This document shows, in pieces, positions 27,555-37,164 of a stretch of DNA of 64,000 bases (positions are counted from its first letter, which is position 1; each line of letters begins with the position of its first letter). The DNA comes from Flavobacterium sp. (lineage in GTDB: Bacteria > Bacteroidota > Bacteroidia > Flavobacteriales > Flavobacteriaceae), in NCBI RefSeq assembly GCF_017744675.1, contig NZ_JAGIAV010000007.1, forward strand, positions 112,018 through 176,017, written 5' to 3'. The notes beneath the pieces are model-generated. The model did not search any database. It had not been told where the DNA came from and was given only the letters and a program-made list of their open reading frames with translations. A program made the position numbers and the translations under genes.

Positions 27555-29819
27555 TTATTGAGGTCTATCTTCCTTTTTAACTCCCCAAGTTGCTGATGGT
27601 TTGTTTCCCATATACAGTTTTAATTCTCCACCTTTTACAATCATATCTTGTGTGATGTACGATTTTGTATATGGTTTTCCGTTGTATTCTGCTTTTTGGA
27701 TGTAGATATTTGAAGCGCTGTTGTTAACCGCATTTATCGTAAAAGAAATATCTTTTGTGTGATGAATTATGGCTTTGTTTACTAGCGGACTTCCTAAAAC
27801 ATAAATTCCATTTGCGGGATTAACGGAATAGAATCCCATTGAAGACAGAATATACCAAGCCGACATTTGTCCTAAATCTTCATTACCGCATAATCCGTCT
27901 GGTTTTGTAGAATAAAATTTATCATCGATTTCACGAATTAATTTTGCTGTTTTCCAAGGCTGTCCTGCATACGCATACAAATACGGAATGTGATGGTTAG
28001 GTTCGTTTCCGTGAGCATATTGACCAATTAAACCACTAATATCTGGCGAAACATCTTCGCCTTCTACTTTATCTGTCAGTAAGAAAAGTGAATCGAGTTT
28101 AGCAATAAATTTTTCTTCGCTTCCAAATAAATCAATTAAACCGTACGGATCCTGAGGTACCAGCCAAGTGTATTGCCAAGCATTTCCTTCAACATAATCG
28201 TCTTTACGGTGCGCTGATGAAAGCGGATTAAATGGTGTTCTCCAATTTCCGTTTGTCAATTTGCCACGCATAAAAGTGGTTTCTTTATCGAAATACTGTT
28301 TGTATAAATTGGCTCTTTTGGTAAAATAATTATAGTCGTCTGTTTTGTTTAAAGATTTCGCCATCAAAGCAATACAATAATCATCGATTGCATATTCTAA
28401 AGCATTTCCAACAGATTCTAATAATTTATCCGCTGGGATATATTCTAGTTTTTGAACATAATCCATACCGTCGCGCGTTTGCATCGCTGTTTTTTTGATG
28501 GCTTCGTAGGCTAAATTGATGTCATAATCACGATATCCTTTTAAGTAAGCATCAACAATAACGGCTATAGAATGGTTTCCGTTCATTGTATTGGTTTCGT
28601 TACCCATTAAATGCCAAACTGGTAATCTGCCTTGCTGCTCATAAATTGCTAGGAACGATTTTACAATATCATTGATTTTTTCTGGCTGCGTAATCGTGTA
28701 TAATGGATGTAATCCTCTATAAGTATCCCAAAGCGAAAAAGTCGTGTAATTGGTAAAATTGGCTTTCTCGTAGACTTTTTTATCTGTTCCTCTGTAATCT
28801 CCATTAGCATCATTAAAAATAGAAGGCGCAAACATCGTATGATACAACGAAGTATAGAAAACTTTCATTGTTTTTTCATCTGCTTTAATCTGAACTTTAT
28901 GGAGTTCTTTATTCCATTTGGAATCTGCTAATTTTACAATGGCGTCAAAATTCCAATCTGGAATTTCTGCTTTTATATTCGCAGATGCATTTTCTGTACT
29001 AACTGGCGAAATACCAACTTTTACCAGAATCTGTTTGTTTTTTAAGGTTTTAAAATCTAAAACGGCTTTTATTTTTAAGCCTTCTCCTTCTGTTCCTTCC
29101 ACCACAGCTGTACTGTCATAAACCATCATATTGCTAATCGGTTCAGAGAATTCCATTGCAAAATAAATACGCTGATCTGCCGCCCAACCTGTAGAATAGC
29201 GATATCCTTCAATCTTAGTATCGCTAACTTTTTTAATGAACGTTTTTACAGGTCTATCCCAACCAATTCCGTCAGCAAGATCAATTAAAATATGTGAATC
29301 GTTTGTGTTTTCGAAAGTATATTTATGAAAACCAACTCTTTCGCTGGCCGTTAATTCGGCCTTGATTTTATATTTGTCTAATAAAACACTGTAATATCCA
29401 GGTTTGGTTATTTCATTTTTATGAGAGAAATACGATCCATAACCATTTTCCATATCCTCTTTCGTTCCCTTAGTCAAACCGACTTTTCCGCTTACTGGAA
29501 GTACCAAAATATCATTTAAATCGCCAATTCCGGTTCCGCTTAAATGTGTGTGGGTGAAACCTAAAATGGTATTGCTGGCATAGTTGTAACCGCTGCACCA
29601 ATCCCAGCCCTCAAAAATATTTACTGGACCTAACTGCACCGCTCCAAAAGGAACATTTGCGCCCACAAATACGTGTCCATGACCTGCAGATCCGATAATT
29701 GGATCGACATACTGTGTGTAATTAACAGTATTCTCTATTTTCTTTTTTTGAGAAAATACAGCGCCGCAAAACAGATTAAAAATTAAAACTCCGCTAAAAA
29801 TTAGTTTGCTGTTTATCAT
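27555..29819 (-). CDS. GH92 alpha-mannosidase (second of two)
   Basis: A 754-residue secreted GH92 enzyme (signal ending GAVFSQ). It has YVDPIIGSAGHGHVFVGANVP, VEGNAWQYTW, HGNEPNHHIPYLY and GNEDLGQMSAWYILSSMGFY, all hallmark blocks. HGNEPNHH is the form found in many GH92 alpha-1,2-mannosidases, so removal of outer alpha-1,2-mannose is a reasonable guess. It is clearly a separate lineage from the adjacent GH92, not a recent tandem copy: the N-terminal thirds differ strongly. It is 99 bases downstream of the GH2 gene. Confidence 0.92.
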   Translation of the reverse strand: MINSKLIFSGVLIFNLFCGAVFSQKKKIENTVNYTQYVDPIIGSAGHGHVFVGANVPFGAVQLGPVNIFEGWDWCSGYNYASNTILGFTHTHLSGTGIGDLNDILVLPVSGKVGLTKGTKEDMENGYGSYFSHKNEITKPGYYSVLLDKYKIKAELTASERVGFHKYTFENTNDSHILIDLADGIGWDRPVKTFIKKVSDTKIEGYRYSTGWAADQRIYFAMEFSEPISNMMVYDSTAVVEGTEGEGLKIKAVLDFKTLKNKQILVKVGISPVSTENASANIKAEIPDWNFDAIVKLADSKWNKELHKVQIKADEKTMKVFYTSLYHTMFAPSIFNDANGDYRGTDKKVYEKANFTNYTTFSLWDTYRGLHPLYTITQPEKINDIVKSFLAIYEQQGRLPVWHLMGNETNTMNGNHSIAVIVDAYLKGYRDYDINLAYEAIKKTAMQTRDGMDYVQKLEYIPADKLLESVGNALEYAIDDYCIALMAKSLNKTDDYNYFTKRANLYKQYFDKETTFMRGKLTNGNWRTPFNPLSSAHRKDDYVEGNAWQYTWLVPQDPYGLIDLFGSEEKFIAKLDSLFLLTDKVEGEDVSPDISGLIGQYAHGNEPNHHIPYLYAYAGQPWKTAKLIREIDDKFYSTKPDGLCGNEDLGQMSAWYILSSMGFYSVNPANGIYVLGSPLVNKAIIHHTKDISFTINAVNNSASNIYIQKAEYNGKPYTKSYITQDMIVKGGELKLYMGNKPSATWGVKKEDRPQ

Positions 29820-29851
29820 TTGTAATTTTTTATTTTTTTCGAATTCATAAG

Positions 29852-29873
29852 GAGACGCACTGCGGTGCGCCTC
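29852..29873. repeat. REP-like palindrome
   Basis: GAGACGCAC pairs with GTGCGCCTC with one mismatch around a 4-base loop. It lies between the GH2 and GH92 genes, next to text resembling dispersed Flavobacterium repeats (CTTTGTCACTTTGTTTCTC). Confidence 0.45.
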
Positions 29874-29918
29874 TACAGAAAACCTTTGTCACTTTGTTTC
29901 TCTGTACCTTTGAACCTC

Positions 29919-31910
29919 TTATTTATTTCTTTCTAAAACATCGAACAAAGAATAAATCTTAATCTCTGATTTTGTTATTTTTCTTTCAAACGAAATTGTT
30001 TTTTCTTCTCCCGCCGCTAAATCAAAATAATTGTCGCTCCATTTTCCTGTATATCCTTTGGCCGAAATGCAAATATATTTAGCAGCTTTTGCTGCTTTTA
30101 GAACAATTGCATTTCCTTTTATCTGCCAAGTTATTTTTGGATCTTCGAGTTTTAAATTTATCGGACGCGTTAAATCGATTTCTGGTTTTATATCATCTCT
30201 ATACGCTTCTTTTATAGCGTACCAAGCTGCTTTCGGCTGCCGGTTCTCGTAATCAGTAATGCTCCAACTTGCAACTGGCCAACAGTCGTTTAGTTGCCAT
30301 ACTAAAGTTCCCATATTATAAGGCGCTTTCGAACGATGGATGCCCACAATATTTTTTATGGAATAATACTGCATGCACTGGCTCAAGTACGTGTAATCTT
30401 CCAAATTCATCGTTTTTATTTTAGATGGATCGATAAAATATTTTCCCAAATAGGAATCTAATTTTTCAAAACCTTTGCCTGCCTTTAAATGTAGTTTTAG
30501 TATATCAGAATATAAATGACGGTCTTCTGGCGATGTAAAACTTTCAACTGAAGCATAATTTGGCAAAGAAAGCATTCCGTATTCGCTCACAAAACGTCCT
30601 GTTTTGGTGTTAGCCTTTTCAATATCTTCCAATCCCCACCAGATTCCCCAATAATGGCTGTCTCCTTCGGTGATACTTTTGGCTTTTGACCAATGGTGTA
30701 ACGGTGACGAACTTAAATACGGACGTTTATCATCTACTTCTTTTACCCATTTCGGGATGCTGTCATGAAACAAACGAGTGTAATCTTTCCACAAACGAAT
30801 AGAATCTTGCTTGGAAATTTTAAAGCTTTTCATCCAGCCCCAATTTTTAAAGGCTTCATCAGCTTCGTTGTTTCCGCACCATAAAACGATGCTCGGATGA
30901 TGGCGCAATCTTTTTACTTGGTACTGGACTTCTTTTTTTACATTATCAAAAAAAGCATCGTCTCCAGGAACCATTGTGCCTGCAAACATAAAATCCTGCC
31001 AAACGTTTATTCCGTATTTATCGCACAGGTCGTAGAAATAATCATCTTCGTAAACACCTCCGCCCCAAACGCGAAGCATATTCATATTGGACTCTTTTGC
31101 TAATGCAATTACTTTTTCATATTCTTTTTTGGTTACTCTCGAAAGAAAAGCATCAGACGGAATGTAATTGGCTCCTTTCATGTAAACCGGTTTTCCGTCA
31201 ATTTTAAAATAAAAAGAGCGGCCCAAACTATCCCGTTCTTGTATTAGTTCGATCTTTCGATTTAGAACATACGGTTTCTCAGGAGTCTTTTCGTCATAAG
31301 CTTCTAATCGAGGAATTTTGGTAATGCCGCAAGTTGTAAATTTTGGTCCCCAATCCCAACCGAAATGATATTGGGCTTTGCGTACATAAGCACGCGGATT
31401 GTCTGGAATTACAAACGGGTAATCTTTTTTTGCCAGTGAATCGACAACATTTTGCGCCGATTGAAAAACGATCCTCAAATCGTTATTTCCTGATTTCAAG
31501 ATTTTCTTGACCTCAACACGCCATTGGCGAAACATATTATCGGCTTTTAAAACCAACTGCTTATTGACGTAAACTGACGCATAAGTATCTAATCCGTCAA
31601 AAACTAATTCTGCATTTTTCTTTTTCAGCATGTTTGGTGTGACCTGAAAAGTGGTTTTATATTCCCAGTTTTTTCGATCAATCCATTGCAATTTTTCTTC
31701 GTTATCTCTGTAAAACGGATCTGGTATTAATTTGCTATTGAGCAAATCGGTATGAATTTCTCCTGGAACAGTAGCCGTATACCATTTTTGTGTTTTTTCT
31801 TCACGGTAAGTCCAATTGCTTTTTAAATCAATACTTTGCGCAAAAGCAATTGAAGTAAAACCTGTCAAAAACAGGCATCTTAGCCAATGAAGTTTTATTT
31901 GATAATTCAT
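29919..31910 (-). CDS. GH2 beta-mannosidase, shortened
   Basis: A 663-residue secreted GH2 beta-mannosidase. The N-terminal jelly-roll (VPGEIHTDLL, AELVFDGLDTYASVYVN, YHFGWDWGP) and the barrel (MLRVWGGGVYEDDYFYDLCD) are intact. The acid/base Glu is in CGNNEADEA near 347 and the nucleophile Glu in RFVSEYGM near 443. Full-length relatives have about 820-890 residues. Here the jelly-roll (PRLEAYDEK) runs almost directly into the pre-barrel strand (KIELIQERDSLGRSFYFK), and one C-terminal sandwich also looks missing. So the inter-domain Ig-like modules appear absent. It would remove the beta-linked core mannose of N-glycans or beta-mannosides. It starts the enzyme part of PUL 2. Confidence 0.88.
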   Translation of the reverse strand: MNYQIKLHWLRCLFLTGFTSIAFAQSIDLKSNWTYREEKTQKWYTATVPGEIHTDLLNSKLIPDPFYRDNEEKLQWIDRKNWEYKTTFQVTPNMLKKKNAELVFDGLDTYASVYVNKQLVLKADNMFRQWRVEVKKILKSGNNDLRIVFQSAQNVVDSLAKKDYPFVIPDNPRAYVRKAQYHFGWDWGPKFTTCGITKIPRLEAYDEKTPEKPYVLNRKIELIQERDSLGRSFYFKIDGKPVYMKGANYIPSDAFLSRVTKKEYEKVIALAKESNMNMLRVWGGGVYEDDYFYDLCDKYGINVWQDFMFAGTMVPGDDAFFDNVKKEVQYQVKRLRHHPSIVLWCGNNEADEAFKNWGWMKSFKISKQDSIRLWKDYTRLFHDSIPKWVKEVDDKRPYLSSSPLHHWSKAKSITEGDSHYWGIWWGLEDIEKANTKTGRFVSEYGMLSLPNYASVESFTSPEDRHLYSDILKLHLKAGKGFEKLDSYLGKYFIDPSKIKTMNLEDYTYLSQCMQYYSIKNIVGIHRSKAPYNMGTLVWQLNDCWPVASWSITDYENRQPKAAWYAIKEAYRDDIKPEIDLTRPINLKLEDPKITWQIKGNAIVLKAAKAAKYICISAKGYTGKWSDNYFDLAAGEEKTISFERKITKSEIKIYSLFDVLERNK

Positions 31911-32342
31911 TCTACGGAGTATTCTATATTAATACCTTCTAAAATTAGTAAAAAGGCATATAATTTGGCAGTTTAGAGAAGGAAACAAATGACCAAGTTT
32001 ATTCCTTCTCTTCAGAAATTTATTCTTTGTTAGTAACTCTAAAATACAACTAGAAATTTTTTCTTTACTACTGCCATTGCTTTATTTGGGTTTGATATGG
32101 ATCGTTTTTAATTCAAATAATGAATAAACTTTAAGCATCTAATTTTAAATCTTTAAAAGCAGGAAATAAATCCATCTTTTTCAGCAGAATCTCTCTCAGT
32201 TTGCTGCGAAAAAAAGGCATTTGACTCTGCAAATTAACTTTTGAAATTGTCTCCTTTTTAGTTTACTCTTTTAATTGATTTAAAAATAAGCCGGGTATGC
32301 TCAGTACCCGACTTATTTTAACTAACCAACCAAATTTAAAAA
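31911..32342. other. Intergenic region between GH2 and susD (PUL 2)
   Basis: 432 bases. The susCD terminator is at its right end. A promoter for the GH2-to-ROK operon is expected here, but I found no convincing TAnnTTTG box or LacI operator on the minus strand. No ORF is credible. Confidence 0.5.
32284..32318 (-). terminator. Terminator after susD (PUL 2)
   Basis: AAATAAG-c-CGGGTA pairs with TACCCG-a-CTTATTT, a 13-pair stem with one internal mismatch and a 7-base loop, just downstream of susD. As in PUL 1, it separates susCD from the enzyme genes. Confidence 0.8.
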
Positions 32343-33857
32343 TTATTTATCCCACCAGATTCTTGTGGTCATTAAATCTAAACCTTGACGTTGAATTGCT
32401 TCTTTATAATTAGCCTCGTTTGTTATAAGTTCTGACTGATCATAAATTAATCTTCTCGGAATTGTTCCTTTTGTATCTCCCGTTGGGTCATTAACTGGAA
32501 CTAAAACTGGGTAACCTGTTCTTCTATATTCTGAGAATGCTTCAAAACCATTGAACAATAATACAATCCATTTTTGGGTAATAATCTGTTCTATTTTTTG
32601 TGCTTCTGTTCCGGCAGATTTAAAAGGATAAGTGGTAATGTAAGTGTTGTATTCTGCTGGTGAAACGGCAGGCACTTTGTCACCAAAAATCGTTAGAATA
32701 TTCATAGCACCTCTTACCCCGTTTTCATAATACGTTTGGGCAGATCCGCCAACGTTCCATCCTTTTACTGCTGCTTCTGCCAATAAGAACTGAACCTCAG
32801 CATACGACATGATTAATGTTGGAGCATCTAAACGCAATACTGTAGAGGTATTTGGATCTGAGAAAAGTTTTTTGTCTCCTCCCGGAAACTCTTTTGCATC
32901 ATTTGCCAAACCTTGCTGATTTGCCGGATTATTATCTCCTGTTGCTTCTAGTTTTGCATAAATTCTTAAACGAGGATCGTTTGTATTTTTCAATAAATCG
33001 ATAAAAGTTTTACTGAATTTGATGTTTGAATCACCGCCGTTCAAATCGTTTCTAACCCATGAAGAAGTAATTGGATTGGTTTTAACTCCTGCTGGACCTG
33101 CATCATGGCGTAAAACCAAACTGTCATCATTTGAAGTAAAAACTCCTTTTGAATAGGCTTTTTCTACAAATTCTTTTGCTTTTGCAGGGTTTACTTTAGA
33201 CAGACGCATTGCTACTCTCAGCATTAAAGAGTTGGCCAATTTCTTCCATCTCGCTACATCGCTTTGGTAATACAAATCGGCACTGCCTACAAAAGGTTTC
33301 CCTGCGTCTAGTGCAGTTCCTGCCTCATCCAATTCTTTTAAAAGATCGTTGTAAATAGCTTCTTGCGTATCATATTTTGGAGAAAATACGTTTCCGTTGT
33401 ATCCTTTTCCGGCTTCAAAATATGGAACTTCTCCATAAGTATCAGTCAGTTTTTGAAACAAAAACACTTTCATAATTCTACAAGCCTGAATCATATTTGA
33501 ATTTTCAGGCGTATTTTCTACCACAGATAATAATTGGAAAATCTGATTTAATCCTTTTCCGTAAGTTTCTCCAAAAAGCGCAGCCGAATATTCAGAAGAA
33601 TAAGTGTATTTTGAACCTGGTCCTCCAAGTGAAGAAAATTGCTGTACAATTTGTGCTGCGTATAAATTGTTTCCTCTTGTATTAGAAAAATCCTGTCCGT
33701 CTACATAAATCTCAGCAAGCGTAAACATTGATTTTACCGCTGGATCTGTTAAAGCATTAGGATTCTTATTCATTTCTTCGAATCCTTTATCGCATGATGC
33801 CAATGTCAAAGCACTAACAATTGCGACACAAAATATTTTGATATATCTATTTTTCAT
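32343..33857 (-). CDS. SusD-like outer-membrane lipoprotein, SusD_2 type (PUL 2)
   Basis: A 504-residue SusD-like protein of the shorter SusD/RagB subgroup. A lipoprotein signal ends TLASC (Cys22), followed by DKGFEEMNKNPNALTDP, a stretch typical of this subgroup. The C-terminal QKWIVLLFNGFEAFSEYRRTGYP and RRLIYDQSE blocks are also typical. It pairs with the SusC 11 bases upstream to bind and import mannose-containing glycans at the cell surface. Glycan specificity is inferred from the mannosidase genes behind it. Confidence 0.94.
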   Translation of the reverse strand: MKNRYIKIFCVAIVSALTLASCDKGFEEMNKNPNALTDPAVKSMFTLAEIYVDGQDFSNTRGNNLYAAQIVQQFSSLGGPGSKYTYSSEYSAALFGETYGKGLNQIFQLLSVVENTPENSNMIQACRIMKVFLFQKLTDTYGEVPYFEAGKGYNGNVFSPKYDTQEAIYNDLLKELDEAGTALDAGKPFVGSADLYYQSDVARWKKLANSLMLRVAMRLSKVNPAKAKEFVEKAYSKGVFTSNDDSLVLRHDAGPAGVKTNPITSSWVRNDLNGGDSNIKFSKTFIDLLKNTNDPRLRIYAKLEATGDNNPANQQGLANDAKEFPGGDKKLFSDPNTSTVLRLDAPTLIMSYAEVQFLLAEAAVKGWNVGGSAQTYYENGVRGAMNILTIFGDKVPAVSPAEYNTYITTYPFKSAGTEAQKIEQIITQKWIVLLFNGFEAFSEYRRTGYPVLVPVNDPTGDTKGTIPRRLIYDQSELITNEANYKEAIQRQGLDLMTTRIWWDK

Positions 33858-33868
33858 CTTTTTTAGTA

Positions 33869-36800
33869 TTAGAATTTGACATTAAGTGCAAAACCATAAT
33901 TTCTTGTCAAAGGCATAGAAGCTCTCTCCATACCTTGCGCATTACTGTTTGAGTAATTTGACTCAGGATCGATGTTTGGAACTTTGTCATAAATAGTCCA
34001 TAAATTATGTGCTGAAAATGATAAACTAATAGCCTGGAATGGTGTTTTTTGCAAATATGTTTTCGGGAAATTATAAGCAAATGAGATTGCTCTAAGCTTC
34101 ACAAAATCGGCATCGTAAACAAAGTTTGATGTTACGTCGCTATAACTTCTCCAGTAATTGTATGCCGAAACTGTTGTATTAACTGGGTTTCCGTTAACAT
34201 CTGTTCCGCTTACTTGAACACCATTTTCACGACCTGGCAATGTGATGTCACTTAATCCGTAACGAGTTCCTAACTGGTTTGTAGCTGAGTAGATTTCTCC
34301 TCCAAATTTAGCATCCACAAAAACAGAAAGAGTGAAATTTTTATATGAAAAATCATTTGAAAGTCCCATAGATGTTGGCGCAACACCTTGTCCTGCAATG
34401 ATTAAATTTCCTCTTAAGAATTTTCCGTCCGTGCCAAGCACTATATTTCCATTAGCATCTCTTAAATAGTCGTACGCTTTAATAACTCCAAAAGGCTGTC
34501 CTTTTTCTAAAACTACATTAGCTCTTCCGTCTCTGTTTCCTTCTAATGTTTTTGTTGTGATTTTATCAGAAAGATTTAGAACTTCACTATGGTTGTAAGC
34601 AAAGTTATAACCTACATTCCAAGAAAAACTTGGTGTTTTAATTGCTTTTACATTAACAGCAAACTCTACCCCTTTATTTAAGATTTCTCCAACGTTGATT
34701 TTTGTAGTTCTATATCCTGAAGCCTGAGAAACATCTGCATCTGTAATATCATTGGTTGTTTTTTTGCTGTAGAACGTTAAATCTGTACTTACTCTGTTGT
34801 TGAAGAATGTGTTTTCAAAACCAAACTCGATTGTACTTACATTGTATGGTTTTAAAGTTCTATTTGGAATTGTTTCTCCATTTACACCCAAAATTGGCTG
34901 TCCTAATGAATCTGTTTGTCCGTCTGGCGTTGTGTACGTTAAAGATAAAGCGTAAGCGTCTGGCAATGCACCTCCTACGTTACCCCATCCTGCTCTAATT
35001 TTACCGTAAGAAATCCATTCAGGAAGACCGATAACTTCAGAGTAAATAAAACTTGAACTTACAGAAGGATAAAATGTACTATTATTGGCTGGATCTAAAG
35101 TTGAGAACCAATCTTCACGTCCTGTTAAACTAAGAAATAAGAAATCTTTATATCCAAGATCTGCAGAATAGAAAAGAGAGTTTACTTCGCTTTCAGAATA
35201 TAATTTTTCTGTTTTATCTGGCTGTGTATTGCCGTAGAAATATTTGTAAGGAACAATAAAGTTGTTTCCTTTCATTTTGATACCGCTGTATCTGTTATGC
35301 TGACGGTTTGCACCGATAAAAGCGTCTAAAGAAAAATCTTTGGCAATATCTCCTTTGTAACCTAAGAAACCAGAAGCATTTACTTCAGAACGAGTTTCAA
35401 TTCTGTTTTCTATAGATCCGCCTGGATTGTAATTAATTCCTGTAGGCTCAATTTCAGTATATTCGTAATTAACATCATCAATACCAATAACAGCTTTAGC
35501 ATAAATTTTATCGGTAATGTTATAATTTACTTTTGCCGACCCGATAAAACGCTTTCTAAGGTCATCGTTTAAAGGAGATTTTGTAGCAAAATAAGGATTG
35601 GTATGATATACGTTTGCTCCTAAAAAGTCTTCTTCTCCGCCGTTTGCATCATACGGATTGCTTAACCATCTAATATCTGAACTTGGAGTCATAAAAGTAG
35701 TTGGAAAAGATGGGTTTCTTGGCGAATCGTTTAAGTACGGACGGTTATGGCTTTTCTCAGAAATATACTGCGCATTACTTTCTATACTGATTCTCTTATT
35801 TGGAGCAGAGTTTAAACTCAAAGCCACGTTGTTTCTGCCAAAGGTTGTTTCTGGCATAATAGATTCGTCTTTTGTATTTCCGAAAGACAATCTAAAGTTT
35901 GTTGACTCATTTCCGCCAGAAATAGCTAAAGTATTACTGAAAGAATATCCTGTTCTGTAGAAATTCTCCACGTTATCTTTTCCATAAGCTTGATAAGGTC
36001 TTGTTTTACCATCAAGAGATAAAGATGGCGTTCCATCGTATTTATCTCCCCATGCAAAATAGTACGAGTCTCTAAGTTCTTGCAAATTAGTAAATCTAGT
36101 TGGCACACCGCTAGCATTTGGAGCTCCTGCACCATATTGATCTTGCCATTTTAAAAGACTTGCAGGTGTGTTAAAAGAAGAATTAGTGCTGAAATCTATT
36201 CCTATTCCTGTTCCGCTTTTACCTTTTTTGGTTGTAATCAAGATAACACCATTTGATCCTCTGTACCCATAAAGAGCAGAAGCGGCACTACCTTTTAATA
36301 CAGACAGCGAAGCAATGTCGTCTGGGTTAAAAGAAGACATACCATCTCCTTTATCCGCACCACCCCACATTCCAGCATTTCCTTGTTGGGTATTGTCAAT
36401 CGGAATTCCGTCTACCACATACAACGGCTGGTTCAATCCTGATGCAGAAGTAGCACCACGAATTACAACTCGGCTTGAACCTGAAGGTCCTGTAACTGGA
36501 GCCGAAACGTTTACACCGGCAATTTTGCCCTGCAAAGCATTTCCTAAATTGATTTCTTTATTTTTTGTCAGATCCTCGCCTTTTAGTTCTCCAACGGCGT
36601 AACCTAAACTTTTCTTTTGTTTCTTAACTCCAAATGAAGTTACTACAACATCCTTTAATTCCTGAGTATTTTCAATTAGTGTAACAGCAACTCTTGTTTC
36701 TTTTTCCTGTAATACAACTTGTTTTGACTGAAACCCCATAAATGAAACATTCAGGGTAACTTTACCTTCCGGCACATTCATTTTAAATCGACCTTCAGCA

Positions 36801-36961
36801 TCTGTAACTCCGCTAAATGGTTTTCCTTGAACTTCAATTGATGCACCTACAATTCCCTTGTTTTCTGCATCTGTAACTATGCCGGTTATTAATCGATTTT
36901 GCGCGGCAGCACTTAAACTGCTAAGCAATATCACTCCTAATACTGCTAATATTTGTCTCAT
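33869..36961 (-). CDS. SusC/RagA-family TonB-dependent transporter (PUL 2)
   Basis: A 1030-residue outer-membrane transporter. A signal peptide (SSLSAAAQ) is followed by a carboxypeptidase-regulatory-like domain (LITGIVTDAENKGIVGASIEV). The plug has LKDVVVTSFGVKKQKKSLGYAVGEL, VVIRGATSA and LKGSAASALYGYRGSNGVILITTKKG, and the barrel ends NYGFALNVKF. The VTSFGVKKQKKSLGYA box marks a common Bacteroidota SusC lineage that is usually paired with SusD_2-type partners, as here. No STN domain is present. The LacI operator at 37105-37120 lies 144 bases upstream of its start. Confidence 0.95.
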   Translation of the reverse strand: MRQILAVLGVILLSSLSAAAQNRLITGIVTDAENKGIVGASIEVQGKPFSGVTDAEGRFKMNVPEGKVTLNVSFMGFQSKQVVLQEKETRVAVTLIENTQELKDVVVTSFGVKKQKKSLGYAVGELKGEDLTKNKEINLGNALQGKIAGVNVSAPVTGPSGSSRVVIRGATSASGLNQPLYVVDGIPIDNTQQGNAGMWGGADKGDGMSSFNPDDIASLSVLKGSAASALYGYRGSNGVILITTKKGKSGTGIGIDFSTNSSFNTPASLLKWQDQYGAGAPNASGVPTRFTNLQELRDSYYFAWGDKYDGTPSLSLDGKTRPYQAYGKDNVENFYRTGYSFSNTLAISGGNESTNFRLSFGNTKDESIMPETTFGRNNVALSLNSAPNKRISIESNAQYISEKSHNRPYLNDSPRNPSFPTTFMTPSSDIRWLSNPYDANGGEEDFLGANVYHTNPYFATKSPLNDDLRKRFIGSAKVNYNITDKIYAKAVIGIDDVNYEYTEIEPTGINYNPGGSIENRIETRSEVNASGFLGYKGDIAKDFSLDAFIGANRQHNRYSGIKMKGNNFIVPYKYFYGNTQPDKTEKLYSESEVNSLFYSADLGYKDFLFLSLTGREDWFSTLDPANNSTFYPSVSSSFIYSEVIGLPEWISYGKIRAGWGNVGGALPDAYALSLTYTTPDGQTDSLGQPILGVNGETIPNRTLKPYNVSTIEFGFENTFFNNRVSTDLTFYSKKTTNDITDADVSQASGYRTTKINVGEILNKGVEFAVNVKAIKTPSFSWNVGYNFAYNHSEVLNLSDKITTKTLEGNRDGRANVVLEKGQPFGVIKAYDYLRDANGNIVLGTDGKFLRGNLIIAGQGVAPTSMGLSNDFSYKNFTLSVFVDAKFGGEIYSATNQLGTRYGLSDITLPGRENGVQVSGTDVNGNPVNTTVSAYNYWRSYSDVTSNFVYDADFVKLRAISFAYNFPKTYLQKTPFQAISLSFSAHNLWTIYDKVPNIDPESNYSNSNAQGMERASMPLTRNYGFALNVKF

Positions 36962-37104
36962 AAGCTTTTTTTTGGTTTTGGTTTTGATTTTCGTTTGTGT
37001 TTTGTTCTTCTGTTGTTTGCTTTTAAATAATTAATAAAAATTTGTAACTCTGTTTTCAATATTCACAGCCAGCAGTTTAAAGCTACAGCTGCTTGTTCTT
37101 TTTA

Positions 37105-37120
37105 ACTAAATCGTTTTAGT
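37105..37120. promoter_or_regulatory. LacI-type operator upstream of susC (PUL 2)
   Basis: ACTAAATCGTTTTAGT is a near-perfect palindrome around a central CG. It differs from the PUL 1 operator core (CAAnCGnTTG), so the two LacI proteins should not cross-regulate. A second copy lies before the LacI gene at 38236-38251. Confidence 0.65.
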
Positions 37121-37164
37121 GAAAAGATTAAAAAAAAGGGATCCTTTTTTAAATACTAATTTTT

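Noticed and set aside
32096..32111. PUL 2 LacI operator before the GH2 gene
   Set aside because: Only about half of the 16 positions match; the left half-site is missing.
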